Source: Lactarius indigo
Taxonomy: Eukaryota; Basidiomycota; Agaricomycetes; Russulales; Russulaceae
DNA length: 64,000 nt
Assembly (NCBI GenBank): GCA_025766275.1
Contig: JAFKAC010000008.1
Span: forward strand, 620,001 to 684,000
Direction: 5' to 3'
In this document: one piece after another, positions 1 through 12,445 of the stretch
How positions within the stretch are numbered: position 1 is the first letter of the stretch
Layout of the letters: each line of letters starts with the position of its first letter
Translations under genes and position numbers: made by a program
The notes under the pieces: model-generated
Databases searched by the model: none
What the model saw: the letters and a program-made list of their open reading frames with translations, nothing else
Told to the model about the DNA's origin: nothing

Positions 1-48
1 TGATAATGCCGTAATAGCTAAGAGTGGGTCTTTTTTTCCAGCAGTTAG

Positions 49-1091
49 TCGAGGCCATTACTCACTGGAAATTTAGACGACGAACGATTGCGGACGTTCC
101 CGTTTCCCACTCGCAGGCCGGTAAGCTAAGGCAGTGACTTCTATGGTCCCTTCTCAACCCCGTGCAGACACAGTCGGAGCTAGAGCGCTGCCTCTTTGAA
201 TTGACAAGAGTGAAAATCACCCATCTCACCGAGGAGGCCCTAAGAGAGCAAGATGAAGCTTACCTCGCTTCTCTTCCAAAGCCAAAACCTAAAGTCCAAG
301 CCCCTGTCTCTGCTCCTCTTGCGACAAAGGCAAAGGAACCGAAGCTATCTAAAGAAGAAGAAATTCTTAGGGAAAAGTGGGCCAGACTTCTTGATATGGT
401 CCTCCATGGCCGTCTCGACGCTCTTAAGGACTTTTGGGAGCGCGAAGGGGAAGGTCTCGGCGGAATCAACACAAGAATCCCGCCATGGATCGGAGAGAAG
501 GTATCTACGCTCCTTCAATATGCTGCGCAAGGTGGACAAGAAGAGGTTACACGGTGGTTACTTGACGAGGCACACGCGGACCCCACGATTGCAGTACCAT
601 CTGAGATACCAGTGACGGGGCAGGAAACTGACAGCCCAGAATTGATCAAAGTAACAAGAGTGGTCCACCGCACGGCCTACGACGTCGCTTCGTCTCGCGC
701 CGTACGCGATGTTTTTAGACGAAGTGCAGGCGCTCACCCGGATTGGTGGGACTGGTTTGGTGCGGGTCGTGTGCCGAGCATACTGAGCCAGGAGATGGAA
801 GAAGAGCGCGAGGAGAAGAAGAAGGTGCGGCGGAAAGGACTGAAGGACAAGATCAAAGAGCGCGAGATAAAGGAGAAGGAAGAGCGCGCCAACAGAGTTG
901 TTGATGCTGACGTGCCAGTGGCCGAAACTCCCACACGCTCCGAATCTGATAACGCACCGAGGAGATTAGGTGGTTCCGCTGGTTCCGCTGACGCTGTTGC
1001 TGGCCTGACACCGGAGATGAGAGCAAAGGTGGAAAGGGAGAGGAGGGCGAGAGCCGCAGAAGCTCGACTTAAGATGTTGTCTGGGCGGTGA
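49..1091 (+). CDS. VMS1: Vms1/ANKZF1-type peptidyl-tRNA hydrolase, C-terminal part
   Basis: Partial gene whose 5' end lies left of the window. One exon ends at 120 and an intron (121-167) leads to the last exon 168-1091. Joined in frame they read DERLRTFPFPTRRP then TQSELERCLFELTRVK, the segment that follows the release-factor-like VLRF1 domain in this family. After it come two ankyrin-like units (about residues LLQYAAQGGQEEVTRWLLDE), a KEREIKEKEE coiled coil and a C-terminal PEMRAKVERERRARA segment typical of the VIM end. Vms1/ANKZF1 cleaves peptidyl-tRNA on stalled 60S subunits and binds Cdc48/p97 through its VIM; that role is family knowledge. The upstream acceptor is uncertain (an AG at 47-48 keeps the frame open). 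The catalytic domain is not in the window. Confidence 0.85.
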
Positions 1092-1199
1092 CCCTGGTAG
1101 ATCGGGGTTGCAGTAGACCACTCTGTTTATCTTATTACATCTCACTGTGACGTACTGGGCCACATCCAGTCCACTTCCAGGTCGGTGGACGTATTGCTG

Positions 1200-1720
1200 A
1201 CGCAGCTAACCTCGCCGAATTGACCATGAAACCATTGAGACCCTCTTGAAACAAATCTTGGACTATTGGTTCCCCACGGTCGACGGGTATGATGATGTCT
1301 CTCCACAATGGACCATCCCGGACTCCATAAGATCTGTCGACTACACTATCAATTTCATTATTGAGTACCAGCAACGACCTCTTCTGCTTCTTGGGCTCAA
1401 GCCCCCGTCCGACTTTCACCTAGATTCGGGACGGGTCCTTGCCATCTTCCATATAATCCGACGTCTCGGACGATATTTGGCCAACAATCATCACACGGAA
1501 CGACCATAGGCTATCTCTGCGATTGGGGAAAGGTGGAGGACAGTCTATGTCACGAAAAAGACAATTGGAGCAGGGCAGGGATAGACATCCCGTAGGGAGT
1601 TACCGCAGTGAACTCATTGAAGTCTGCAGATCAAAATTGTTGGAATTCAGACATCACATTCACCACATTCTTAGGATGCACTCCAGAGCAGCGTCACCAC
1701 GATCAAAGGTTACGTTGCCT
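1200..1720 (+). pseudogene. relic of a dispersed PD-(D/E)xK-like gene family
   Basis: An open stretch at 1246-1509 contains KQILDYWFPTVDGYDD, SVDYTINFIIEYQQRPLLLL and KPPSDFHLDSGRV. A frame change leads to AISAIGERWRTVY near 1512-1560, a stop at about 1587, and then VNSLKSADQNCWNSDIT near 1605-1660. I recognise this order from repeated hypothetical proteins of Agaricomycetes, but only from memory. The D...(E)xK spacing resembles a restriction-like nuclease core; here the expected E of the ExK is G (LLGLK). Stops and frame changes mark it as decayed. A second fragment with the same NCWN(P)xIT end lies near 43.8 kb on the other strand. Confidence 0.5.
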
Positions 1721-2268
1721 GACAGTTCAGTTCGTATTCTCTCACCATGTATTCATGAGGAAAATCTCCTTGCATACTAGGTTATGTGTCTCAGTCTGTT
1801 CTTTAGTTTTTGCCACGCCGTGCACAATGCAGTAGATCGACGAAAGTGTGTGTATGAAAGTCTAGGCGGCTTCCTAAACAAACCCCATAAGATACCAACA
1901 GATGTAGTAGACTGGGTATAGTACAGTAGTACCTACGCATGGGTGTGGCGCTGGCCTACGTGTGCGTGAGCCCCAAATATGAGGGTGGAGGTGTCGGGAT
2001 GAGAATGGGTCCGAATGCAGCAGGTTCCGGGCGCGTTGCATATCGAATGTTGACGGAAAACCGAGAACTGGGGCCCTGGAGGGGATAGAAAGCGCCATCT
2101 TGGAGGTCACCAGTCACCGGTCACCGGATATTGGTGGGACATCGAGAGATAACTATTTGATAACCCCGAATCTTGCAAGATAACCAATTTCCCAATAATT
2201 TCACACCCTACTTATTAGTTTTAAACCTCACTCCGGACCGGGCTCTTGGGAGTCCGCTTACATACATA
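1721..2268. other. intergenic, no gene seen
   Basis: About 550 bp between the relic and the POL3 promoter. Only short frames without recognisable motifs. A short duplicated CACCGGTCACCGG-like stretch occurs near 2108-2126. Confidence 0.5.
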
Positions 2269-2317
2269 ACGCGTGCTTTTCGTCACTGAGCCCCCTCACG
2301 CGTTCAGTTTGACGCGA
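2269..2317 (+). promoter_or_regulatory. MCB-type boxes upstream of POL3
   Basis: ACGCGT occurs at 2269-2274 and 2298-2303, with ACGCGA at 2312-2317, all within 60 bp of the POL3 start codon at 2325. ACGCGT is the MluI cell-cycle box bound by the MBF complex, which drives G1/S genes such as DNA polymerases in yeasts. The match is seen; the function here is inferred. Confidence 0.55.
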
Positions 2318-2324
2318 ACAAAAC

Positions 2325-5300
2325 ATGCCTTCAAAAACACAGTCGGCTACAACAAATGGCTCAACTTCCCTGTGAGGAATAGGTTTTGCTACAAGAAATA
2401 TCCACGTGCTTACCATCTCCCAAAATGCGATGGGTAGTGTGACATCGGGGCCTGCAGCCAAGAAACAAAAGCTCACCACACCTTCAGCATCTCAGTCTCA
2501 AGGGAGCCAATCTTCATTCGCCGAGGTTCTTGCAAAGATTCAACTTGATTCGCAAGAGAGCACCGGTGGGTCTTGCAGCTGTGACGCATGTAGTCCTTAA
2601 GCTCATTAGCACGCGACGCGACGCGACTAGAATCCGAAGGCGGGGCTGACGCCTGGGAGCGGCCTCCCCTCCAGCCTATCGTCGAGTCCAGGGACAGCAT
2701 CGGTGCGGTGTCCTTCCTTTTTCTTCTGGCTGTGACCAACAACATTGCAGTGTTTCAACAGGTGGATATCGAGGACTCATACGATAATAGTCATGCGGGG
2801 GCACGAATCCGCATATGTGGTGTGACACAGGTACAGTCTATCGGCCCGCAATTCACCTTTCGGTTGTACCGTTTATTGTTCATTCAGGGGGGGCACAGTG
2901 TTCTTGCCAGCGTCACAGACTTCATGCCATACTTCTTTGTACCAGCGCCGAGGGGCTTTAGAAACGAGGATATTGACGCATTCGTAAATGAACTGAACGT
3001 GCGTTGGGTAACACCTCGCTGCTGACATACTGGTGTTCACCATTTCGTCTCAGACATCGGTAGGTGGTGTCATCAGCATAGAACTCGTTCACAAACGTAG
3101 CTTGTGGGGCTACCTGGGTGACGAGCCTGCCGTGTTTATGAGAGTTACTGTCACACAACCTAGGAATGTTCCCCGCGTCAGAGATGAGTGGACACTTGTC
3201 TATGTAACTTCCCTTCTCTTACCCGAAGCTTCTCTACGCGTCTTTGAGAATGGAGAGGTTAATTTCCGGGGCTTATTTTCTGGCCCTGTTACAACCTTTG
3301 AAAGCAATATTCCGTATACTCTGCGCTTCATGATTGACACAAAGGTGCGTCCAACAGGAAGCTCTCGTGACTCTGTCCAATTTTAGCACAGGTCGTGGGT
3401 ATGAACTGGATCGAGATCCCTGCGGGTAAATATACCCTTTTGAAAGGCAGAGAAAAGAAGTCGTCTTGTCAAATAGAACTCTTAGTCAGGTATGGCGTAT
3501 ACCTAGGGCATCTCTCTTGGTTTGATAGATGATGGGCAGATGGGACCAGTTCATATCACATGCCCCGGAGGGTGAATGGGCAAAGGTCGCTCCATTACGC
3601 ATCCTCAGCTTCGATATCGAGTGCGCGGGTAGGAAGGGAGTGTTCCCTGAGGCATCTGTTGATCCTGTCATCCAGATCGCGAACATGGTGACTCGGCAAG
3701 GTTGGGCTCTATTCTTCCTCTTCACCTTGAAATAAACTCAATCTATCCGAAGGAGAAAGCCGTCCATTTATCCGGAATGTGTTCACTCTAAACACCTGCT
3801 CGAGCATTGTCGGGTCACAAGTTATCTCTTTCAATAGCGAAGCGAAAATGCTCCAGAAGTGGAGAGACTTCGTGGAACAAGTCGACCCTGACCTTATTAT
3901 CGGTTACAACATCGCCAACTTTGACATTCCATATCTAATTGACCGAGCCAAGGCCTTGAAGGCAGACCAGTTTCCTTATCTGGGTCGCTTGAAGAGTACG
4001 TCTTTTGTGAATGTAGAGGCGACATTATTGATCGAGGAATAGACACTCGCAGTCAGGTCAAGGATGCCCATTTTTCATCAAAAGCTTTTGGACAACGGGA
4101 CTCAAAAGAGACAACATTAGAAGGTCGACTACAACTCGACGTCCTTCAATATATGCAGCGCGAGCATAAATTGCGTAGCTATACACTCAACTCGGTCTGC
4201 GCGCAATTTCTGGGGGAGCAGAAGGAAGATGTACACCACTCTGTGATCACTGAGTTACAGAATGGAACTCCTGAGTCTAGGCGGCGTCTGGCAGTATATT
4301 GTTTGAAGGTGCCGTTCAATCCCAGACATCCTCTTGCTCGATTGAACACGATCTCCTGCTACTAGGACGCGTACCTTCCGCAGCGTTTAATGGATAAACT
4401 CATGTGTTTCATCAACTACACTGAAATGGCACGTGTGACTGGAGTGCCGTTCAACTACCTCTTATCCCGTGGTCAATCGATCAAAGTATTATCCCAACTC
4501 TTCCGAAAGGCCCTAGACGAAGGATATGTTATCCCTACCTTTAAGAGCGAAGGTGCGAATGCTTAAATTTTTAGCATTTCTCCTAACCGTACGCTAGGCT
4601 CCGACGAACAGTACGAAGGCGCCACCGTCATTGAGCCTAAGAAGGGCTATTATGACGTCCCGATAGCGACATTGGATTTCAGTTCTCTGTACCCGTCCAT
4701 CATGATGGCGCATAACTTGTGTTATACGACACTACTGGACAAGAACACCATTGAACGACTAAGCCTCCAAAAGGACGTGGACTATATCCAAACACCCAAT
4801 AACGGTACGCATATGGCATCTGTCCTAATTTGCACCTACTCAATGCATCGTCGAAGATTGGTTTGTAAAACCGTCACGGCGGAAAGGTCTTCTTCCCACC
4901 GTGTTAGAGGACTTGATCAGTGCGCGCAAGCGCGCAAAAGCTGATCTTAAGAAGGAAACAGATCCCTTCAAGCGTGCCGTTTTGGATGGTCGACAACTTG
5001 CCCTGAAAGTAGGCTGCCCTGTTCACATGACACTTCGCCGTCTGCTCACTTTATCCAGATTAGTGCCAACTCGGTGTATGGTTTTACTGGGGCGACAATT
5101 GGAAAACTTCCTTGCCTGCCCATATCGTCGAGTGTGACGGCATATGGACGACAAATGATCGAGAAGACGAGGGCGGTATGTACCGTTTGAATGCCCCGGA
5201 GAGATTCTTCTCAGCACCATCTGTTGTCCAGGAAGTCGAAGCGGAGTACAGTGTCGCTAATGGCCATTCACATAATGCGGAAGTCATATACGGCGACACC

Positions 5301-6903
5301 GATTCTGTGATGGTAAGGTTCGGGCCAACTGACTTGGAGAAGGTCATGGCGATAGGTAGGCAATACCTCCTTTTGATAGTTCCACTTACGCATGACCGGT
5401 TTAGGTAGCGAGGCAGCGGAATTTGTCACTAAGAAATTTGTAAAGCCTATCAAACTCGAGTTTGAAAAGGTCTACTACCCTTATCTGCTCATCAACAAGA
5501 AACGTTACGCCGGCCTGTATTGGACCAAACCGGAAAAGTACGACAAGATGGACTCTAAAGGCATTGAGGTACGTTCCTGGCTTTACCCTGGAATGACCGG
5601 AAATTGATGGCGGGGTTCAGACTGTGCGCCGTGATAACTGCCGGCTTGTCCAGACGGTCATTGAGACCTGTCTTCACAAGATGTTGATTGACCGCGATGT
5701 GAAGGGTGCTGAAGAGTACGTGTTTTCTGCTTGGCATTGGTAAGTTTTTCGACTGATTGTTCTACACTCTAGTTATACCAAGCAAATCATATCTGATCTC
5801 TTGCAAAACAAAGTGGACATGTCGCAGTTGGTGATCACGAAAGCGCTGGCAAAAACTGGTGCGCATATATCGCGTAGCATTTTGGAAACCTGGCGCCGAC
5901 TGGATTGACATTAAGACTACACCGGGAAGCAAGCGCACGTTGAGCTCGCTGAACGAATGAAGCAGCGAGATGCAGGTAGGTACCAGTTGAGGACCAGATA
6001 AGGGATAATTCTGAATCCTTGCCACACAAGGCTCTGCTCCTGCTCTTGGCGATCGAGTGGCATATGTAATAGTCAAAGGAATCAAAGGTAAGACCCAATT
6101 TATTTCTATGAATATTTTACTTACTTAGCACAGGTGCTGCTGCCTATGAGAAGTCTGAAGATCCGATCTACGTCTTGGAGAATAACCTCCCCGTCGATAC
6201 AAAATATTACTTGGAGAATCAGCTGTCAAAGCCACTGATGCGAATTTTCGAGCCAATTTTAGGCGAAAAGGCTGCTTCTTTACGTGCGATGCATCCCTCC
6301 AATTTACGTTGATGTGTCATTGTTCTAAGGGTCTCTATAATAGTTTCAGGGGAGCATACAAGGACCATCCAGATTGCGACCCCAACAGTTGGTGGACTTA
6401 TGAAATTTGCTGTGAAGACGGTTACTTGCTTGGGCTGCAAGACACCCCTCCGAGCCAACAATAGCGTCAGCAGTGCGTATCGCTTACGCCGCAGATCGCA
6501 CCACATTGATAAATCCAAATTGCCTTGGTAGATGGTGCAATCTGCGATAATTGCCGGCCCAGGATCAATGAACTATATCATAAACAAGTAGCACTCTTTC
6601 CTTGGCTCTATTAGCGACCGACTAACGGATCTACTGCTTATTTAGGTAACCATGGCCTCCCAAACACAGGTGAAATTCGCGAGACTGTGGACGCAGTGTC
6701 AGCGATGCCAGGGGTCACTTCACCAGGTAAGATGAGCGAAATAAAAATTAAAAAAAAGGGGAAACACGACGATGACCGCCGGACTTTAGGATGTTTTATG
6801 TACCAGCAAGGATTGTCCGATCTTTTACATGAGGAAGAAAGCCCAGAAGGACGTAGAAGATGCCGTTTCTACGCTGGAGCGATTTGATAACGAAGTCTGG
6901 TAA
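2325..6903 (+). CDS. POL3: DNA polymerase delta catalytic subunit
   Basis: Twenty-five exons (first 2325-2371, last 6790-6903) splice to 3264 nt, or 1087 residues, close to the usual 1090-1110 of this B-family polymerase. It replicates the lagging strand and proofreads. Visible in order: SIVFQQ(V)DIED near the N-terminus; exonuclease motifs SFDIECAG (about 3610), NIANFDIPY and YCLKDAYLP; polymerase motif [11 protein letters not shown] (about 4676), motif [14 protein letters not shown] (spanning the intron at 5009-5058), motif C YGDTDSVM (about 5288); then KKRYAGLYW and two C-terminal cysteine pairs each for CysA (CLGCK...CDNC) and CysB (CQRC...CTSKDC, the Fe-S site). The start is the first ATG, 8 nt after an ACGCGA box. 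Nothing in the frame is broken. An in-frame run of about 20 residues at 3183-3245 has no equivalent I recall. Confidence 0.97.
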
Positions 6904-7361
6904 TTATATACCCGCATACGCTGCATGATGCAGACGTACGTTACACCGCCATGATGTATAGTAGTCCATACAGCGCTGGAACATAGTCGTATCATCGCCA
7001 TCGCATTACACGAGGTCGTTCATCATTCCCATCGAGTGTGGCGGTACTTACGTCGGAAGACGATGATGATACCGATGGTCATGTCCATTCGTCAGATTGA
7101 CACCACGTCACTCACAGTTCATTCAAGGGCAATCGACGAACTAAATCCGACAACATTTCCCACCACCACGCCGAGACACGTCCGGAAAAATGTTACACTG
7201 GGACAGATGTATTGTATGGTATTCTAATCTACGGCAAGACGACCCGATCCACTTATTTAGTTAGTCGAGGTATTAGGTACGATTAGTGCCTGAAACAAAC
7301 AGTCCGCAGCGAATTAAGAGAGCATCGGAACGGAACGACTCCTGAAAACAGCTTAAAACGT
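6904..7361. other. convergent 3' region
   Basis: 458 bp between the stop codons of POL3 (plus) and family copy A (minus). No frame worth calling; it probably holds both 3' UTRs. Confidence 0.5.
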
Positions 7362-8219
7362 CTATATGATTATTCGCTCCATCAACTGGAGGATTGGCAT
7401 CCAGCTTCCCGCGGAAACTTGAACGACGCCGATGAGGACGACTTCATTGAAGGTGATGCGATTCGGCCCCACCATCCACTTCGAGTAGGGATCACAAGGA
7501 ACGCGCTCGCAATCCTAAGGGACGACCGTTAAATCTCCGAATTCACTGCCACAGCCACAATAAGGATAAACCTACTACTAGAAATTGCCGCACCCTGCTT
7601 CCCACGTGCTTGACAAACCTTTCGAGAGTAACGGGGTTCCGTGCCGGGGTCTGATCTCTGAGTTGTACCTGTTGTTCGGAAGGAGTATAGCCTGGCCACT
7701 GCGACATGAATGTAAGTACACATAGCGCGCATCAGCGGAAACAAAACGAACGCCGATGCGAATCTTGGTCGTGGTCCTATCGCCAAGTGGAGCCGGCTCG
7801 TTAGCGTGACGCAGCGACATCTGTCCTGCGGCGGCATGTGAGACCGGTACGCCTAAACTGCCGTCCGCATTGACAAAGAACACGGGAATATGCAGCTGCG
7901 CTTGTTCGACATAGCGCCGCCAATCCCCCTGGCCCTGTGGTGACCACAGCTGCTGGGGAACAACGGTACCACCACGCCTACTAGTAATGGCATAGTCCAG
8001 AAGCCAAGCATATCTTCCGTTTAAGATGTGTTGCGGTCTGCAGTGGTTCATGGGGGGGTCTGCGACGAAGAAGGCACCAGGCCAGTCTCGAATACTGAAG
8101 GCGTGCACTCTCTTTGGGTCCACTTTGAAGAGATATGCAAGATAGATTTCCGCAACCTGCGGAGTGAAGGTATACGAAAGGTAGCCGTCAACGCGAAGGT
8201 CATTGCCATGGCTGGTCAT
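7362..8219 (-). CDS. unnamed VPQ/WPGY/GSW family protein, copy A
   Basis: Three exons on the minus strand: 8219-7752, 7698-7576 (123 nt) and 7514-7362 (153 nt), all phase 0, giving 247 residues. Exon 1 carries VDGYLSYTFTP, WLLDYAI, VVPQQLW, PVFFV, DGSLGVPV and ends KIRIG. Exon 2 begins WPGY and contains QVQLRDQT...NPVT and a V...FL end. Exon 3 contains KWMVGPNRI and VQVSAGSWMPILQL. The same order, exon limits and phases recur in three other genes of this window. I recognise no named domain, signal peptide or clear membrane segment. The ATG at 8219 follows a possible acceptor (TTGCAG), so an upstream exon is possible. Function unknown. Confidence 0.8.
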
Positions 8220-9475
8220 CTGCAAGACTCCGTGTTAGACAGTCAAGACAGACTGGTGACGGCGATGCGCACCTTGTGAGGAGTAGAGAGGGATTGGAGT
8301 AGAATGGGCTGGGTTGGATGGGTTATGGATTGCATGAATCGTGGGCTTGAAATACTCCGTCTGTAATGGCTCGCCAGTGCTCATCCAGCGCAGCCTCTGT
8401 ACGACGGTGGATGGACATGGCACTCAGAAAAAGTGCGATTCCAGCCGGGAATGCAGCGCCAAAGTCACACTTGACACAAGAGGGCCACGTCCTTGGAATT
8501 GGCCGCGGTAGTAGCTTGAACAGCACCCCAGCCTTGAAATCCTAAGAAACATTTTACGAAGAGTCAAAATCGCCCAATAAATGGCGGCATTGTTCGGCAA
8601 AATCGATTGGTTGACTTCATGTTAACCAGAAACTTGGCGTGTTGCGACACAGACCGAATATGAGAAGTGGTGGCCGGAAATTTTTGCCATTGACGGAACA
8701 ACTATCATATGGTTGTAGGGATTGGTTGTTGGGATTGGATTAAATGCCCCGTGAACCAAGGAACAAGAACGCCGTGGGATACGGAATATTCTCTGAAAGC
8801 GCAGCGAAACTCGTCCAAAGACTCCCTCCAGTAACCGCAGTCACCGTATGTCTGCTTTCATTCCGAGAGCAAGAGGATGGGATCTACGGGGGAGAAAAAT
8901 AGACGGTTAAATGACACAGCAGTGGAGTTAGTGGAGTTAGTCGCCCAACAGTTGTGTCAGAAAGGAGGACTGGACTTAGCTGCAATGAAACTGCGAGCGG
9001 AATTGAGGTCGGGACCCATGATGGAAAATAAAGATCAGCGCCAAGGGGACTTGGTGTTCAGATCCCCGGGACAGGACACACAAGTACGGATCATGATCAA
9101 AGAAAAGATACGGTCGTTCTCACTGCTAGGTGGTGACTCCACTCTAAGTGTTTGTCGCCATATAAGACTAACATACAGTCGTCTCTCTTGTGGATGTGAG
9201 TAAGCGCGTAGGTGAGGATCCATTAGTGGTGTAAATGTCCGAGCAGGGCGCTGGATGAAGTAGGGTCCAGCCCATTCAGGCATGTATGGAGTACGATCGT
9301 CATAATTAATAATTAATACTATGACCATATCGGTATAGTGATTGATCAATGTCGATGGTGCACAGGTTGGAGGTGTCGCATTGGGGAACGAGGTCGATGA
9401 AATGAGTCGATGTTCGCAACGCTGAGTCACACTGTGTTGGATGCCGTAATCAAATCACGTGCCATTCCAGCCGCG
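8220..9475. other. intergenic, no gene supported
   Basis: 1.25 kb between two divergent genes. It has short frames only, with no family match. A 9-bp unit (GTGGAGTTA) is directly doubled near 8925-8941. Part of it must hold the promoter of copy A, and possibly an untranslated or short first exon. Confidence 0.45.
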
Positions 9476-9493
9476 ACGCGTCGCGTCACGCGT
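9476..9493 (+). promoter_or_regulatory. paired ACGCGT (MCB) boxes upstream of condensin gene
   Basis: ACGCGT at 9476-9481 and 9488-9493, 28-45 bp before the ATG at 9521. The pair, 12 bp apart, matches the MBF-type MluI box. It also argues that the ATG at 9521, not the one at 9410, is the start. Confidence 0.55.
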
Positions 9494-9520
9494 GACACTC
9501 TCGTGTTTCCCTTAAACCCA

Positions 9521-12445
9521 ATGGCCCCCGGACCCTCCTCTCGTTCTGCACGTCATCCACGCGCTCAGATACCCCTCTATGCGGACGACTCGTCGGGCGA
9601 AACAGATGTCGAAGAGACTCCGCGTCAGCGTGGAAAGTCCCAATCAGTTCGCAAGCGTATAAGTGACTCTCGTGACAAGAGCTTTACCGAAGATGGAAAC
9701 CCTGGAAGGGTACCGCTCAAGGCTGTTAACATTAACGACGATTCCGCAGAGAAGCGTCGGAGAAGAAAGAGTGCGAAGAACCCCAACGTCGAAAACGCTG
9801 AGGCTGGCCCCTCGGCCAGTGGCACACAGGACGATCCAGAGGACGGTACAGGTCATGCGCACTCCCGTCACAAGCAAGCTCTCAAGTCAATCATCGTTGA
9901 GACACCTATCATTGACGTACCCATCGACGTTCGAAACTCAAATTATGAGGAATGGATGAAAATGGCAATGGATAACGTGCGTCCTCTTCGCCTCCACACC
10001 CTTCTACTTGTTCATGTCTGTGGTCTCAGAAAATTAATCAAGCGAACTCATGGAACTTCGCATTGATCGATTATTTCCACGACATGTCTCTTCTGCGGAA
10101 CAACGTCGACAATTCCATCAACTTTCAGCGCGCATCCAGTACATTAGACGGTTGCGTCAAGATCTGGACGAGCCGCGTAGACAGTGTGGGTACTGAAACA
10201 GGAAAACTCCTAAGTAATCTCGCTTCGGACGGACGAGAAGCCGAGGAAGAAGACCCAACCTCTGATAACCCTGATTCTCAAGAGCCGTCCCAGAAGAAAC
10301 GCAAATCGGCACACAGGTCCGAATCAACTCTCGCCAAGAATGCTGCCCAGTTGAAGAGCAAAAAGCTCGACCTGGAGTTCAGTGTTGATCCGCTCTTCCG
10401 AAAGACTTGCGAGGATTTCGATGAAGGTGGTGCACATGGCCTACTTATGAATCACCTTAGCTTGGGTGTTGGTAGCGAAGGTGCTGTCCGTGTCATATTT
10501 GATGCAAGCGACTCCATGGGGAAGGTCGGAGAAGACGAGGATCTACTTGAGCCTGAAGACGACGTCGATTTGACCGCTCTTCGCAGTGAGGGTGTCTTCT
10601 TTCTCACTCGATCATTCCTCACCTTGCTTGCCCAGGTGATTTCCTTCCAGACTTGGAGGTTCTAGACCAGAAGGCCATTTCCCATTCACTGGAAAGCTTC
10701 TCGTTTTCAAGAGACACATGGGCCCTTGATGAGGCAGCCTTTTTCCGCGATGATACACCCCTCGTCCAAAATAACGGAAACGATGAGGTCGACGGCTTCG
10801 AACCTGCTATAAGTGGCGACTCTGCCAACGCCGGCCAAAATGCACTTCCAGAAGAGGACTTCTTCATGGGCGACCAGGCTGTTGGTGACGATTTTGGCGG
10901 AGATGACTTTGGCCCCACGGGCGATGGTGGAGAAGACGGCGATAACGGTTCGGTTGGTGATCAGGCCAACCTTCGCCCGACTGGCACCGACGGAGGTCGA
11001 CCCATACCTTTCGACCCCCGTCGCGCCCCAAATGAGCGTTCCCTGATTTTGGCCATGACCGATGCCGACGCCGAAGGGGGCATGTTAGACTACTTCGATC
11101 AGTCACTCCTCAAGAACTGGGCAGGGCCTGAACACTGGAAGCTACGCAAGGCCGTGCGAAGACGTCTGTTTTTTTTTTTTTTTTTTGCTTAAGTCACTCA
11201 CCTGACTTCTCCTTGGAACAGCTGAAGTAACAGAGGCCACTGCAGCTTCCAAGCCTAAGCGGGAAAGGAAAGAGGCGTTCAAGATTGATTTTTCGTCTCC
11301 TGCAGAGAAGGACCTGAAGGACACTGCAAAGGAGCTCTTCGCTCCAGTCACTCGTGGTGCAGGTATTTCCCTCCCGAAACATACCTCAGGGAAGGGTTCG
11401 AAGGGTAAGAAAGGCAAGGCTAAAGAAAAGCCAAGTGATCACACCCTCCCGGACGATATGCATTTCTCCAGCCGGCAATTGGTTACCTTGTTCTTAAAAC
11501 CCAAATTCTCGGTACGCCTTCCCCCTAGTATTGTTATCGAGTTGGTGATTTATTACATCCCCACAGCTGAAGATGCGTGGGCAGCGCGCCCCGCTGAACG
11601 AGACTGGTGATGGCGAAGTCGACGAACACTTCTGGGCGCAAGCAGCCGCCGATCAAGCCGCTGGGCGTGCTGGATCAGATGGCGACGAAAGTAATATTCT
11701 ACCGATGGGGCTCATCAATCAATTTTCTGATTTCAACTGTTGTTCAGCAGGAGACGGGAGCGGAATCCCATTCAATACCCAGTTCTTCCATGACGATGAC
11801 GATGATGGCCCCGGCTTCGACGACGGCTTCGACGGCGACTTGGCTGGGACCGCGGACCCAGGAGAGCAGGATCTGCTCGCGGAGACGCAGGGAAAGACAA
11901 GACGCGTCCGCCCAGAGTTTGTCAACTATACAAAGCGCGCAAAACGCGTGGACGTCCGGAAGCTGAAGGAGAATATCTGGAAGGGCCTCAGAGTTTCCAC
12001 TCATGGGCTGAAGCCCAACGACGCCGAGGCAATGGTACGGGATTTTTCTTTAGCATCCGTACATGGAACCATACTCCATACTCATGTCTGCTCCTCGTAT
12101 CACAGGACGTCGACAACGAGACATTCGAAGCTACAGACCCTGAAGAAGCACGCCCATTCGATGAAGTGATTGTCGGGTTGCAGCGCTCATACCCTGAAGA
12201 TAAGCTCAGTGAGATCAGCACGAGCTTCTGTTTTATATGTCTGCTTCATCTCGCAAATGAGCGTGGGCTAAAGCTCGAGACTGGTGACGCCACCTCAGGT
12301 CCGTCGACAGTTCAGGAGGTTGAGGAGGGCAGCAACGTCGGGAATATCTGGAGCTTGAAGGTTAGTCAGCACCGGCCATGCATTCGATTCAGTGCTAATG
12401 AAGCGACAGGTCTACAGGGACTTGAACGCTACACCAGCCGCGTAG
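9521..12445 (+). CDS. BRN1: condensin complex subunit 2 (Barren/CAP-H kleisin)
   Basis: Eight exons (9521-9976, 10030-10591, 10636-11163, 11222-11511, 11567-11690, 11748-12034, 12106-12360, 12410-12445) give 845 residues, the usual size. This kleisin closes the Smc2-Smc4 ring and holds the HEAT subunits for mitotic chromosome condensation. Signature segments: NYEEWMKMAMDN joined to KINQANSWNFALIDYFHD, then ASSTLDGCVKIWTSRVDSV and TGKLLSNLA in the first third; DFLPDLEVLDQKAI; a long acidic middle (GDDFGGDDFGPTGDGGEDG); FSSRQLVTLFLKPKF; IPFNTQFFHDDDDDGPGF; RAKRVDVRKLKENIW; and the winged-helix end FCFICLLHLANERGL. The intron at 11164-11221 has an 18-T tract. Intact. Confidence 0.95.

Noticed and set aside
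7300..7532. Plus-strand open frame (NSLKRLYDYSLHQLEDWHP) as a separate gene
   Set aside because: It is antisense to the last exon of family copy A, whose minus-strand reading (SAGSWMPILQL) is conserved in copy B.
9035..9430. 131-codon minus-strand frame upstream of the condensin gene
   Set aside because: Overlaps a plus-strand frame of equal length and shows no family motif; not supported.
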